A DNA stretch of 64,000 bases, taken from positions 458,306 to 522,305 of the forward strand of contig JAFDWQ010000001.1 in assembly GCA_018268395.1 (NCBI GenBank). The letters run 5' to 3'. The translations under genes were made by a program, and so were the position numbers. The notes beneath the pieces are model-generated. The model was not told the origin of the DNA. It ran no database searches and was given only the letters and a program-made list of their open reading frames with translations. The DNA comes from Armatimonadota bacterium. Its GTDB lineage: Bacteria > Armatimonadota > Fimbriimonadia > Fimbriimonadales > Fimbriimonadaceae. This document shows, in pieces, positions 39,070-51,486 of the stretch (the stretch's first letter is position 1; each line of letters begins with the position of its first letter).

Positions 39070-42000
39070 ATGAAGGAAAAGAACCCGGTCTACGTCAAGT
39101 CGTTCGAGCAGTTCGAAGACCCGTCGTCGTTTGAATCCGTCAAAGCCGACGAGTTCCCCCATCGGTCTTCGCTGTTGGACATCAATCGGCGCGACCTCTT
39201 GAAGTTCGTCGGCGGCACCGTCGCCTTGGCCGGACTCGCTTCAGGCTGCCGCTATCTGCCGCAACAGAAGATCGTCCCGTTCGTCCAGGCACCGGAAGAC
39301 CGGTTGCCGGGCCAGGAAGCGACCTTCGCGTCGGCCACGACCCTTGGCGGATATTCGACCGGAGTCCTCGTCCGGTCGTACGAGGGACGTCCCGTCAAGA
39401 TCGAAGGAAACCCCCTTCATCCGTCCTGCCTCGGAAGTTCCGATGCGCGGATGCAGGCTGAACTCGCGGTCATGTACGACCCGGACCGCCTCCAACAGGC
39501 GATGGTCGTGGGCGAACCGGCCAGTTGGGAGGAGTTCTACAAAGAGGCGAAAGCCGCCCTTTCTAAAGCGCACGACGGAGCCGGAGCGGCCCTTCTGACC
39601 CCGAACGTCGGTTCCCCGGCGCTCGCCGCCCAGATCTCGGCTTTCCTGGCCGCCTATCCGGGCGCCAAATGGTACCAATACGAGCCCGTCAACCGGGACA
39701 ACGTCTACGAAGGCGCGGTCATGGCGTTCGGGCAGCCCGTCGAGACCGTCTACGACTTCTCCAAGGCCGACGTGGTCCTGACCGTCGATTGCGAGCTCTT
39801 CCTGCACAACCCGGGCAACGTCCGCTATCAGCGCGACATCATGGCCCGTAGGTTCGTCGACGAGCATTCGACGACGATGAGCCGCATCTATGCGGTCGAA
39901 GGGACGCCGACGACCATCGGCGCCGTCGCCGACCACAGGTGGCGCCTGCGCCCGACGATGACCTTGGACTTCGTCCGGGCCCTTGCGTCCCGGCTCGGCG
40001 TCGCAGGAGCGGCGGACACGATGCCGAAGGGTCTCGACGCGAAAGCGGTCGACGCCCTTGCCGCCGATCTTAGGGCGAACCGCGAGAGGAGCGTCGTCGT
40101 GGCCGGAGACCATCTTCCTGCCGACGTCCACGCCCTCGTCCACGCGATCAACCATTCGCTTGGAAACCTGGGTTCGACCGTCCACCTCGGCCGCGCCGTC
40201 CACTTGAAACCGGGCGGCAACCTCGCCGACATCAAGGAACTGGCGACGGCGATGGCAGGGGGCCAAGTCAGCTTCCTGATGGTCTGCGGCGGGAACCCCG
40301 TCTACGACGCCCCTTCCGACTTGAAGTTCGCGGAAGCCCTCGGTAAAGTGCAGACTTCGGTCCACCTCTCGCTTTACGACAACGAAACGAGCGAACTGTG
40401 CCGATGGAGGCTCCCAGAGTCCCACTTCCTGGAGTCTTGGGGCGACGGTCGCGGCCATGACGGGACGGCCAGCATCGTGCAGCCCTTGATCAACCCGATC
40501 TACGACTCGAAATCGGCGGTCGAGGTCCTCGACGGACTGCTCGGAAAAATGCGCGGCGGACTCGAGATCGTCCAATCCGTCTGGAAGTCGCTCCCGGTGG
40601 ACTCCGGTGTGGCGGCGAAGCCGTTCGCAGACCGTTGGGCCGAGATCCTGGCCTCCGGCATCGTCCCTGAGCCGGCGACGGACGACTTGACCCTCGTCCC
40701 GACGCCGAACCTGGCCGTCGGCTTGGCTTCGACCAAATCCAGCGACTTCGACCTCGTGGTCATGCCCGATCCGACACTCCACGACGGACGCTTTGCCAAC
40801 ATCGGATGGCTTCAAGAGCTGCCGAAACCGCTGACCCAGCTGACCTGGGACAACGCGTTCCACATGAGCCGCGGCACGGCGAAGCGGTTCGGAGTCGGAC
40901 AAGTCGTCAAGACCGCGGTCGGTACTCCGTACTACGGCAACTGGGACGTCGTCCGGGTGAGCGCGAACGGAACGACCGTCGAGGGGCCCGTCTACGTCCA
41001 CGACGGAATGGCCGACGACACCGTGGTCGTGCACATGGGTTTCGGCCGTAAGCGGGCCGGCCAGATCGGGAACGTCGGTGACGAGATCCATCAGGGAGGC
41101 GGTTTCGACGCGATGCCCTTGCGGACGACCTCGGCGCCCGTCATCGTGAGCGGCGGGACCCTGGAGAAGACGGGCCGGAACTACAAGCTCGCCAACACCC
41201 AGTTCCACAACTTGCTCGACGTCACCGAGATCGACAGCAAGCGCGACATCATCCGTGAGACGACGCTCGAAGAGTACAAGAAGGATCCCCACGTCCTTCA
41301 CGAGCCGACGACCCCTGTCCAAGAGCGCAAAGGCGAGAAGCACGAGAGCCCGTCGATCTTCAAACAGCCGCCCGGTTACAACGGGCCGGACAACTATCAG
41401 TGGGCGATGACCATCGACCTGAACCTGTGTTCGGGTTGCGGCGCCTGTGTGGCCGCGTGCCAGGCGGAGAACAACATCCCGACGGTCGGCAAGGAACAGA
41501 CCTTACGGCACAGGATGCTGCACTGGATCCGGGTCGACCGCTATTACAGGGCCTATTCCGGGAAGAGTTTCGAGTCCGACGATCCTGTGATCACGTTCCA
41601 GCCCGTCAACTGCATGCACTGCGAAATGGCGCCGTGCGAGCCCGTCTGCCCGGTCGCGGCGACGACCCACAGCCACGAGGGCCTGAACCAGATGGTCTAC
41701 AACCGCTGCGTCGGGACGCGCTACTGCAGCAACAACTGCCCTTATAAGGTCCGGCGGTTCAACTACTTGCACTATACGAAGAAGACCGAAGACGTTCCCG
41801 TCCTGAAACTCCTTCAGAACCCCGACGTGACGGTCCGTGGGCGTGGCGTGATGGAGAAGTGCACCTATTGCGTGCACCGCATCAACAACGCCCGGATCAA
41901 GGCCAAGAAGGGTGACCGGAAGATCAAGGACGGCGAAGTCCAGACGGCGTGTCAACAAGCTTGTCCCAGCCGCGCGATCGTGTTCGGCGACAAGAACGAT

Positions 42001-42129
42001 CCCAACAATGCGGTTTCGAAGTCTAGAGCCTCGAACCGGCAGTACGTACTTCTCGAAGCGGTCAACACCCTTCCCAGGACGACCTACCTCGGTAAGGTCC
42101 GCAACCCGAATCCGGAGCTGGAGGCTTAG
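39070..42129 (+). CDS. actB: ActB, molybdopterin-oxidoreductase-like/ferredoxin fusion subunit
   Basis: 1019 aa with a Tat-type signal (INRRDLLKFVGGTVALAG, then Cys). Residues about 50-700 resemble the molybdopterin-binding domain but act as a scaffold without Mo in this family. The C-terminal part (about 770-1010) binds iron-sulphur clusters: CSGCGACVAACQAEN, CMHCEMAPCEPVCPV, CVGTRYCSNNCPYKVRRF and CTYCVHRINN...CQQACP. ActB1 and ActB2 are fused, as is usual. It is the peripheral electron-relay subunit on the outer face. Confidence 0.95.
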   Translation: MKEKNPVYVKSFEQFEDPSSFESVKADEFPHRSSLLDINRRDLLKFVGGTVALAGLASGCRYLPQQKIVPFVQAPEDRLPGQEATFASATTLGGYSTGVLVRSYEGRPVKIEGNPLHPSCLGSSDARMQAELAVMYDPDRLQQAMVVGEPASWEEFYKEAKAALSKAHDGAGAALLTPNVGSPALAAQISAFLAAYPGAKWYQYEPVNRDNVYEGAVMAFGQPVETVYDFSKADVVLTVDCELFLHNPGNVRYQRDIMARRFVDEHSTTMSRIYAVEGTPTTIGAVADHRWRLRPTMTLDFVRALASRLGVAGAADTMPKGLDAKAVDALAADLRANRERSVVVAGDHLPADVHALVHAINHSLGNLGSTVHLGRAVHLKPGGNLADIKELATAMAGGQVSFLMVCGGNPVYDAPSDLKFAEALGKVQTSVHLSLYDNETSELCRWRLPESHFLESWGDGRGHDGTASIVQPLINPIYDSKSAVEVLDGLLGKMRGGLEIVQSVWKSLPVDSGVAAKPFADRWAEILASGIVPEPATDDLTLVPTPNLAVGLASTKSSDFDLVVMPDPTLHDGRFANIGWLQELPKPLTQLTWDNAFHMSRGTAKRFGVGQVVKTAVGTPYYGNWDVVRVSANGTTVEGPVYVHDGMADDTVVVHMGFGRKRAGQIGNVGDEIHQGGGFDAMPLRTTSAPVIVSGGTLEKTGRNYKLANTQFHNLLDVTEIDSKRDIIRETTLEEYKKDPHVLHEPTTPVQERKGEKHESPSIFKQPPGYNGPDNYQWAMTIDLNLCSGCGACVAACQAENNIPTVGKEQTLRHRMLHWIRVDRYYRAYSGKSFESDDPVITFQPVNCMHCEMAPCEPVCPVAATTHSHEGLNQMVYNRCVGTRYCSNNCPYKVRRFNYLHYTKKTEDVPVLKLLQNPDVTVRGRGVMEKCTYCVHRINNARIKAKKGDRKIKDGEVQTACQQACPSRAIVFGDKNDPNNAVSKSRASNRQYVLLEAVNTLPRTTYLGKVRNPNPELEA

Positions 42130-42132
42130 ACG

Positions 42133-43589
<1,457 letters not shown>

Positions 43590-43590
<1 letters not shown>

Positions 43591-44153
43591 TGGGGCTCTT
43601 CCGTGACACCGCGCCCAAGCATTACGGGACGGTCGCCTCGTTCTTGACGCCCGAGCAGTTGTTAGCCGCGACCCAGCGGGCCAAGGACGCCGGGTTCCGG
43701 GACGTCGACACGTATTCCCCGATCCCCGTCGAAGGCGTTTGCGAGCTGCTGAAGTTCGATGAGACGAAACTCGGCTGGATCACGTTCTTCGGCGGGTTGG
43801 CCGGCGCCGCCACGGGTCTCTGGCTCGAATGGTGGACCTCGACCATCGCCTATGCCCACAACGTGGGCGGCAAGCCGTTGGAGAGCTGGCCCATGTTCTT
43901 CCCTGTCCTCTACGAATGCACGATCCTTTTCGCAGCGTTCGGAGCGACGTTCGGGATGCTCGGCCTTTGCGGGTTGCCGAAGCCTCACCAGCCGATCTTC
44001 AACGCACCGCTCATGGAACGGGCTTCGCAAGACCGCTTCGTGCTCTGCATCGAAGCGACGGATCCGAACTATGACCCCAAGGACGTGGCCGAATTCATGA
44101 AGACCCTGAATCCTGAAGAGGTCGAAACCGTGATGACGTCGGAGGGCTACTGA
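43590..44153 (+). CDS. actD: ActD, DUF3341 membrane subunit
   Basis: 187 aa. DUF3341: FRDVDTYSPIPVEGV near the N-terminus, then two helices in a hairpin (GWITFFGGLAGAATGLWLEWW and FFPVLYECTILFAAFGATFGMLG), and FVLCIEATDPNYDPKDV at the end. It packs against ActC. Start ATG 43590; stop overlaps the actE start. Confidence 0.92.
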
Positions 44154-44926
44154 TGACCGTCCGCCACAAAGCCGCGCTTTTGGGAGCAGCGTCCCTGGTC
44201 CTCGCGGCCGGGTGTCACCAGGACATGTGGAGCCAGCCGAAGGCCAAGGCTCAAAGCAAGAGCGACCTGATCTTCAGCGACGGCAGCAACAGCCGGGGAG
44301 TGGTCGCGGGAACGGTCGCGTTCGGAAGGCCCAAGACCGACCACGTGTTCTACACCGGCTTCGACGACAAGGGCAAGCTCGTCAAAGAGTTCCCCGTCGC
44401 CGTCGACGAAGCGTTCCTCAAGCGGGGACAGGAACGGTTCCGTGTGTTCTGCGTCCCCTGCCACGGCGAACTCGGCAACGGTAAAGGGATGATCGCGAAG
44501 CGCGGGTTCACCCTCGCCCGACCCGTCGGCAACTACCATACGGACCGCCTCCGGAACATGCCGGTCGGACACTTCTTCGACGTGATCACGAACGGTTACG
44601 GAACGATGTACCCGTTCCGGTCCCGCATCCGGCCGATCGACCGTTGGGCGATCGCTGCCTACGTCCGTGTGCTTCAGCAGAGCCAGCACAAGGCGGTCGG
44701 AGAGATCCCGGCCGAAGAGAAGGCGCGACTGGAGGCGATGGCCCCGTCGGCCGACCAGAACCCGGAACCCGAACTTCCCATCGGTGGCCCGCCCGACCGG
44801 CGTGACAACGCACCAGGGCAGATCATCGTCCCGAACCCGAGGACGGGACGTCCGACGGCCGACACCCCTGCGGGCCCGGCTCCCTCCGGAGAAGGCGCCG
44901 CAGTTCCAGGAGGACAGGCACAGTGA
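44153..44926 (+). CDS. actE: ActE, mono-haem cytochrome c lipoprotein
   Basis: 257 aa. Lipobox LAAGC at 17-21, so the mature protein is lipid-anchored. One haem site CVPCHGELGNG at 100-104 and a Met ligand in LRNMPVGHFF. The C-terminal 60 residues are Pro/Gly/Glu rich. It hands electrons from ActA to the downstream acceptor, here probably the cytochrome c domain of CoxB. Stop overlaps actF start. Confidence 0.93.
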   Translation: MTVRHKAALLGAASLVLAAGCHQDMWSQPKAKAQSKSDLIFSDGSNSRGVVAGTVAFGRPKTDHVFYTGFDDKGKLVKEFPVAVDEAFLKRGQERFRVFCVPCHGELGNGKGMIAKRGFTLARPVGNYHTDRLRNMPVGHFFDVITNGYGTMYPFRSRIRPIDRWAIAAYVRVLQQSQHKAVGEIPAEEKARLEAMAPSADQNPEPELPIGGPPDRRDNAPGQIIVPNPRTGRPTADTPAGPAPSGEGAAVPGGQAQ

Positions 44927-46116
44927 GCGAAAACACAGCACCCACGACGCGGATCAACGCGTCGTTCGTCAAGGCCGGAGGCGCCATGTTGATCCTCGGC
45001 GTCGTGCTGGCGCTTGCAGGCATCGGGATGGCGGGCGGCGACATGAAGGCGCTCTCGCACTCCTATATTTTCGGTTGGGTGTTCTGGGCTTGCCTGACGT
45101 TCGGCTGCCTCGGACTGACGCTCCTCCACCATACGTGTCGCGGCCATTGGGGCTTCCCTGTCCTGAGGATCTTCGAATCCGGCGGAAGCGCGATCAACCT
45201 TGCGTTCTTCGGTTTGCTCTTTTTGCCTGTCGTGACGCTTTGGGCCCCGAGCCTTTATCCTTGGGCGAACCCTGCCGAGGTCGCGGTCGATCCGATCCTG
45301 CAACATAAGGCCGGATACCTGAACCAAGGGTTCTTCCTGGCGCGGTACGTCGTCTATTTCGCCGCGTTCGCCTTCTTCGCCTGGCGGTACAAGTCTTGGA
45401 CCGAACTGGAAGAGAAGACCGGCGACGAGAAGTGGTGGAAGAAACGCCAGTATTGGGGCGGCGTCCACACCGTGATCTACGTGGTCATCACGAACTTCCT
45501 TTGGACCGACTTCCTGATGAGCATGTACCCCCACTGGTACTCGACCATCTATGGAGTCTGGATGATGGTCGGCTCGGTCCTCCTCGCTTTCGCGCTCACG
45601 GCGGTCATCCTCGGCACCCAGGCCAAGAAGAAGCCGTACAACGAGGTCGTCTCGCCATGGCTGACGAAGGACATCGGCAACTGGATGCTGGTGGGGATCA
45701 TGCTTTGGGCGTACTTCAGCCTCAGCCAGTACCTCATTATCTGGTCGGGCAACCTGCCCGAGTTCACGGAGTACTTCATCGCACGGGCCAAGAACTACTG
45801 GGGTTGGCTCGGTACGTCCCTGATCCCCTTGCACTTCTTCATCCCGTTCCTCCTGTTGCTCTCTCCACGGATGAAGAGGGAGCCGGGCAGGCTCGCGACC
45901 GTGGGGTTCTACATCTTGGCCGTCCGGGTCTTGGACGTCGCCTACGTCGTCCTGCCGACCTGGAAGCCTGGAGTGGCGAACGTCAACCTGCTCGATGCGG
46001 GCATGTTCCTCGTCTTCGGTGGCGCCTGGTGTCTGCTCTTCGGCTGGCAACTCGCCAAAGCCCCGCTGCTCACGTCCCGACTTCCCCGCCTGAAGGAGGC
46101 CATCGAACATGCATGA
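44923..46116 (+). CDS. actF: ActF, second NrfD-like membrane subunit
   Basis: 397 aa, about ten helices. ActF features: SHSYIFGWVFWACLTFGCLG, LTLLHHTCRGHWGFPVLR, PWANPAEV, ITNFLWTDFLMSMYPHWYSTIYG and WLGTSLIPLHFFIPFLLL. Homologous to ActC but shorter, possibly pseudo-twofold related, without a second quinol site. Overlaps the next start. Confidence 0.94.
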   Translation: MSENTAPTTRINASFVKAGGAMLILGVVLALAGIGMAGGDMKALSHSYIFGWVFWACLTFGCLGLTLLHHTCRGHWGFPVLRIFESGGSAINLAFFGLLFLPVVTLWAPSLYPWANPAEVAVDPILQHKAGYLNQGFFLARYVVYFAAFAFFAWRYKSWTELEEKTGDEKWWKKRQYWGGVHTVIYVVITNFLWTDFLMSMYPHWYSTIYGVWMMVGSVLLAFALTAVILGTQAKKKPYNEVVSPWLTKDIGNWMLVGIMLWAYFSLSQYLIIWSGNLPEFTEYFIARAKNYWGWLGTSLIPLHFFIPFLLLLSPRMKREPGRLATVGFYILAVRVLDVAYVVLPTWKPGVANVNLLDAGMFLVFGGAWCLLFGWQLAKAPLLTSRLPRLKEAIEHA

Positions 46117-46546
46117 CCACGATGAAACCCCGATCGACGCCAACCTCCTGGAGGAAATGGGTTATGAGCGTCGCGACATCAACATCGGGACGATCAACAA
46201 GAGCATCACGTCGTTCATGATCGCGGCGACCGTCATCATGTTCGTCGGCGTCGTCTGTATGTGGATCGCGGCCCCACGGATGGTCTCGTTCCAACAGAAC
46301 GAAAGGACGGCGCCGAAGAAGAGGGTCCCTGAAGACCCGAACCCGCTCATCCAAAGCAACGTGACGGCACACCAGGACTACCTGGACCTCGTCCACGAGC
46401 AGCGGACGGCCCTGACGACTTACGGATGGACCGACCGCAAGAAAGGATTCGTCCGCCAGCCCGTCGATCTGGCCATGAAGGACGTCTTGGCCGCAGGGTT
46501 GCCCGTCCGGGCGAACCCGCGGGTACCGGCAGGTGAATCAGAGTGA
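46109..46546 (+). CDS. Small single-span membrane protein of the ACIII locus
   Basis: 145 aa, one helix (ITSFMIAATVIMFVGVVCMWIA) after a 40-residue acidic N-tail and followed by a soluble domain ending VPAGESE. Its position between actF and SCO1 agrees with a small accessory (ActG-like) subunit, but sequence similarity to ActG is not clear from inspection. Overlaps actF by 8 bp and SCO1 by 4 bp. Confidence 0.65.
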   Translation: MHDHDETPIDANLLEEMGYERRDINIGTINKSITSFMIAATVIMFVGVVCMWIAAPRMVSFQQNERTAPKKRVPEDPNPLIQSNVTAHQDYLDLVHEQRTALTTYGWTDRKKGFVRQPVDLAMKDVLAAGLPVRANPRVPAGESE

Positions 46547-47421
46547 GGGCCGTCGGCCTGACTCTCGCACTCGGGCTAGGGCTTTCGGTCGCGGCCCACG
46601 CCCAGTTCTACGGCAACTACCGCGACGTGTCGCCCCCTGGGAGCCGGCGCGTCGCCGTGTCCGACGCCGGTGTGAACGTCCGGGTCGATCAGCGACTGAA
46701 CGAGTTCGTACCGACCGACACCGAGTTCAAGGACGAGTACGGACGGAGCGTCAAGCTCCAGCGGTACTTCAGCGACAAGCCCGTCGTCATCCTTCCGATC
46801 TTCTATAAGTGTCCTGGAATCTGCGAAACCGAGCTGTTCGGGCTTATCGATAGCCTGAAGGGGTTCAAAAAGGACTTCGCAGGACGAGAGTTCACGGTCG
46901 TCATCCTCGGGATCGATCCGAACGAAGGAGCCGACCTGGCCGCAGACAAGAAGGACACGGCGATCGCGGCCTACATGGGCGCTTCGTCGGACAAGGCCCG
47001 ACGTGCGTTCGCCGAAACAGGCTGGCACTTTCTGACGGGCGACCTCAAGAACATCCGCCGGGTCACCGACGCCCTCGGGTTCAAATTCACGTTCGACGAG
47101 ACGAACGGGACGATCGTGCACCCGTCCGGCCTGATGGTCTTGACGCCGAGCGGGAAGATTAGCCGCTATTTCCTCTCGACGGACTACCCGCAGCAGCTCT
47201 TGCTGGACGCGATCCGCAAGGCCGGAAAGGAAGAGATCGGGGCCCGTGACGACCGTCCGTTCTTCTTGGCCTGTATCGAAGTCGACCCCTTGACGGGTCA
47301 AAAGACGCTGAACATCCTCAATGTCTTGAAGACGATGGGCGTCGTCACGGTTTTGGCCTTGGGCGGTGCGATCTTCCTTTGGAACCGCAACTATAGGGCC
47401 GCGCAAGGAGGCAACGTATGA
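46543..47421 (+). CDS. SCO1/SenC copper chaperone for CuA assembly
   Basis: 292 aa from GTG 46543. Signal peptide RAVGLTLALGLGLSVAAHAQ. Copper site YKCPGICETEL (Cys-x3-Cys) and the remote His in NGTIVHPSGLM, within a thioredoxin fold (SVKLQRYFSDKPVVILPIFY, FTVVILGIDPNEGADL). A C-terminal helix (MGVVTVLALGGAIFLWNRNY) anchors it. Delivers copper to the CuA site of CoxB, the next gene; overlaps it by 4 bp. Confidence 0.92.
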   Translation: MRAVGLTLALGLGLSVAAHAQFYGNYRDVSPPGSRRVAVSDAGVNVRVDQRLNEFVPTDTEFKDEYGRSVKLQRYFSDKPVVILPIFYKCPGICETELFGLIDSLKGFKKDFAGREFTVVILGIDPNEGADLAADKKDTAIAAYMGASSDKARRAFAETGWHFLTGDLKNIRRVTDALGFKFTFDETNGTIVHPSGLMVLTPSGKISRYFLSTDYPQQLLLDAIRKAGKEEIGARDDRPFFLACIEVDPLTGQKTLNILNVLKTMGVVTVLALGGAIFLWNRNYRAAQGGNV

Positions 47422-48514
47422 ACCTGAACGTGCTGAAGTACTTCCCGGTCATGCCGGAGCAAGCGTCCGACAACGCTTTCACTTACGACTTGATCTTCTG
47501 GTGGATCACTCTGCTCGCGGTGTTCTTCGCGACCGTGGTCATCATTCTCGTCGGGTTCCTGGCGCTGAAGTACCGACGCGGGTCGACCGCCGACCGGCGC
47601 AACCCGATCGACCACAGCAAGACCCTGGAGTACCTCTTCATCGGCGTCCCCACCGTCTTGGCCCTGTTCACGTTCTGGTGGAGCATGAACGAGTACATCA
47701 AGTACCGGACCATGCCGAAGGACGGCATCGAGGTCTACGTCGTGGGCAAGCAGTGGATGTGGCACCTGCAGCACACCAACGGCGTGCGGGAGAACAACAA
47801 AGTCCACATCCCTGTGGACACGAACGTCAAGTTCACGATGATCTCTCAGGACGTCATCCACGCGTTCTATCTCCCCGAGTTCCGCGCCCAGTTCCACGTC
47901 GTCCCGGGCCGCTATACCGAGCTCTACATTAAGCCGAAGAGGACGGGCACCTTCCGAATGCTGTGTGCGATGCACTGCGGCACCCAGCACTCGGAGATGG
48001 TCGGCCAAGTCGTCGTCATGTCGAAAAAGGACTACGCGGAGTGGCTGGCCAACGGAGGCGACGACAAGGACGTCGCGATGAATCCGGTCGAGGCGGGCAA
48101 GAAGATCTGGGACAGCAAGAACTGCGGCAGTTGCCACGCGTCGGTGGACACGACCCGCGGCCCCTCGCTCGTCGGCATCTTCGGAAAAGCCCGGCCGCTG
48201 GAAGACGGGACTCAGGTCGCGGACTCCACTTATGTCCGGGACTCCATCCTCACCCCCTGGCGAAGGATCACAAAAGGATACGACCCCACCATGCCGGCCT
48301 ATCAAGGCCAATTGGTCGAGGACGACATCCTGAGCCTGATCGCCTACATCAAGTCGCTCTCGAACACGGGCGCCCCCGGGGCCAAAGCGCCATATGCGCC
48401 GACGGCACCTGGCGGGAAGAAGAATCTGTCGGGCAGCGGCCCGAACTCCACAGAAAGGACCAACGCAAGCGGATCAGCAGGAATGACACAGTTTGAGGAA
48501 GGAGCAAGCAAACA

Positions 48515-48518
<4 letters not shown>
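47418..48518 (+). CDS. coxB: Cytochrome c oxidase subunit II (CuA) with cytochrome c domain, caa3 type
   Basis: 366 aa. Two N-terminal helices ([36 protein letters not shown]). CuA ligands: His148, Cys183, Cys187, His191 and Met194 in [13 protein letters not shown]. In most subunits II the second residue after the first Cys is Glu, which is Met here. A C-terminal cytochrome c domain (about 222-330) has CGSCH at 236-240 and Met in TMPAYQG. The last 40 residues are Gly/Ser/Asn rich. Accepts electrons from ACIII. Confidence 0.94.
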
Positions 48519-50205
<1,687 letters not shown>

Positions 50206-50206
<1 letters not shown>

Positions 50207-50889
50207 TGGCCGCCCACGCGCACGCCGGAACCGTCGACCCGAACGCGCCTGTCGTCTACGAACAGTACGAATCGATCGACCAGCAACAGGAGACGTACAT
50301 CCTCGGGATGTGGGCGTTCCTCGTGACCGAAGTCATGATGTTCGGCGCCCTGTTCCTCATTTACACCCTGTACCGATGGGGCTTCAAAGGCGAGTTCTTC
50401 ATCTACCACGAGGAGCTGAACTGGTGGCTCGGCGGCATCAACACGATGAACCTGCTCACCAGTTCGTACCTGATGGCCAAAGCCGTCCGGCACGCCCAGC
50501 TCAACGAGACCCGAAAGCAGCTCCAGTCGCTCTGGCTGGTCGTCGTCTGCGGCTTGATCTTCTTGGTCATTAAAGGGTTCGAGTACGCGCCGAAGTTTCA
50601 ACACCACCTGTTCCCGAACAACACCTTCCACTGGCCGCCAGAGCCAGGGATCGGCGGGAGCCCGGAGCACGCCCGGATCTTCTACTCGCTGTACTTCTCC
50701 ATGACGGGCCTGCACGGCGTGCACGTCCTCGTCGGAATGATCATCATCGCCACGCTCGCGATCATGGTCAAGAAGAAGGCCAAGGTCATCACGGACTACA
50801 TCCCGACAGAAATGGTGGGCCTGTACTGGCACTTCGTCGACCTCGTCTGGATCTTCCTCTACCCGCTGTTCTATCTCATCCCTAAGTAG
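50206..50889 (+). CDS. coxC: Cytochrome c oxidase subunit III
   Basis: 227 aa; ATG 50206 shares one base with the coxA stop (TAATG). Five helices: LGMWAFLVTEVMMFGALFLIY, INTMNLLTSSYLMAKAV, LVVVCGLIFLVIKGFEYA, SLYFSMTGLHGVHVLVGMI, LYWHFVDLVWIFLYPLFYL. The Glu/His of MTGLHGVHVLVG and the final YWHFVDLVWIFLYPLFYL are invariant family motifs. Confidence 0.96.
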
Positions 50890-50895
50890 GCCACC

Positions 50896-51420
50896 ATGTC
50901 AGAAGCACACGCTGAAGCCCACGCCGGACACGCCCATCACGTCGTTTCGGAGAAAGTCCTGAAGAAGACCTTCGGGATCTTGACCGCAATGATGCTGTTG
51001 ACCATTTTCGCGGCCCGCGCCCCGATCGACGGTCCCCGCCTGATCCCGTCCATGGCTCCGATCTTCGAGCAATGGTCGGGTTTCTGGGCGCTGACGAACG
51101 CGATCGCCCTCGGTATCGCCGTGTTCAAAGCCATCTGGGTCATCCGGTTCTTCATGGGCGCCCAGTACGCCTCCAACCTGGTCAAGCTCTACGTCGTCGG
51201 CGGCTTCATCGGCTTCTCTTTGCTCTTTATCTTGTTCTTCGACTACGTCGGCCGAGCGTTCGAACCCGTCCGGGGCTGGGAAAGGGTTCCCTCGTCGTCC
51301 TTCCCAAGGACTCAGACAGACGATGCCGGCGTACCCTTCAAACAGTTCCCGACGGCCGAAGCCCACGGCGGTGGCCACAGTCCGGAACCGACCGAAGGCA
51401 CCGCGCCTTCGGGACACTGA
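50896..51420 (+). CDS. coxD: Cytochrome c oxidase subunit IV (bacterial CoxD)
   Basis: 174 aa. His-rich N-terminus (EAHAEAHAGHAHHV), three helices (TFGILTAMMLLTIFAAR, FWALTNAIALGIAVFKAIWV, VGGFIGFSLLFILFFDYVG), and a disordered His/Pro/Glu tail. FKAIWVIRFFMG matches the COX4-pro family core ('aKA.lV..fFM'). Last gene of the supercluster; no clear terminator follows. Confidence 0.85.
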   Translation: MSEAHAEAHAGHAHHVVSEKVLKKTFGILTAMMLLTIFAARAPIDGPRLIPSMAPIFEQWSGFWALTNAIALGIAVFKAIWVIRFFMGAQYASNLVKLYVVGGFIGFSLLFILFFDYVGRAFEPVRGWERVPSSSFPRTQTDDAGVPFKQFPTAEAHGGGHSPEPTEGTAPSGH

Positions 51421-51486
51421 CAGAGCGGAGAGCGGTCGTCATCGGGCCGTGACCGTCAGGCCGAAAGGGTATCCTGACGTCTACCG

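Noticed and set aside
39241-41343. Long open frame of 700 codons antisense to actB
   Set aside because: High-GC codon structure opens antisense frames; the amino-acid sequence has no recognisable domain and actB is certain.
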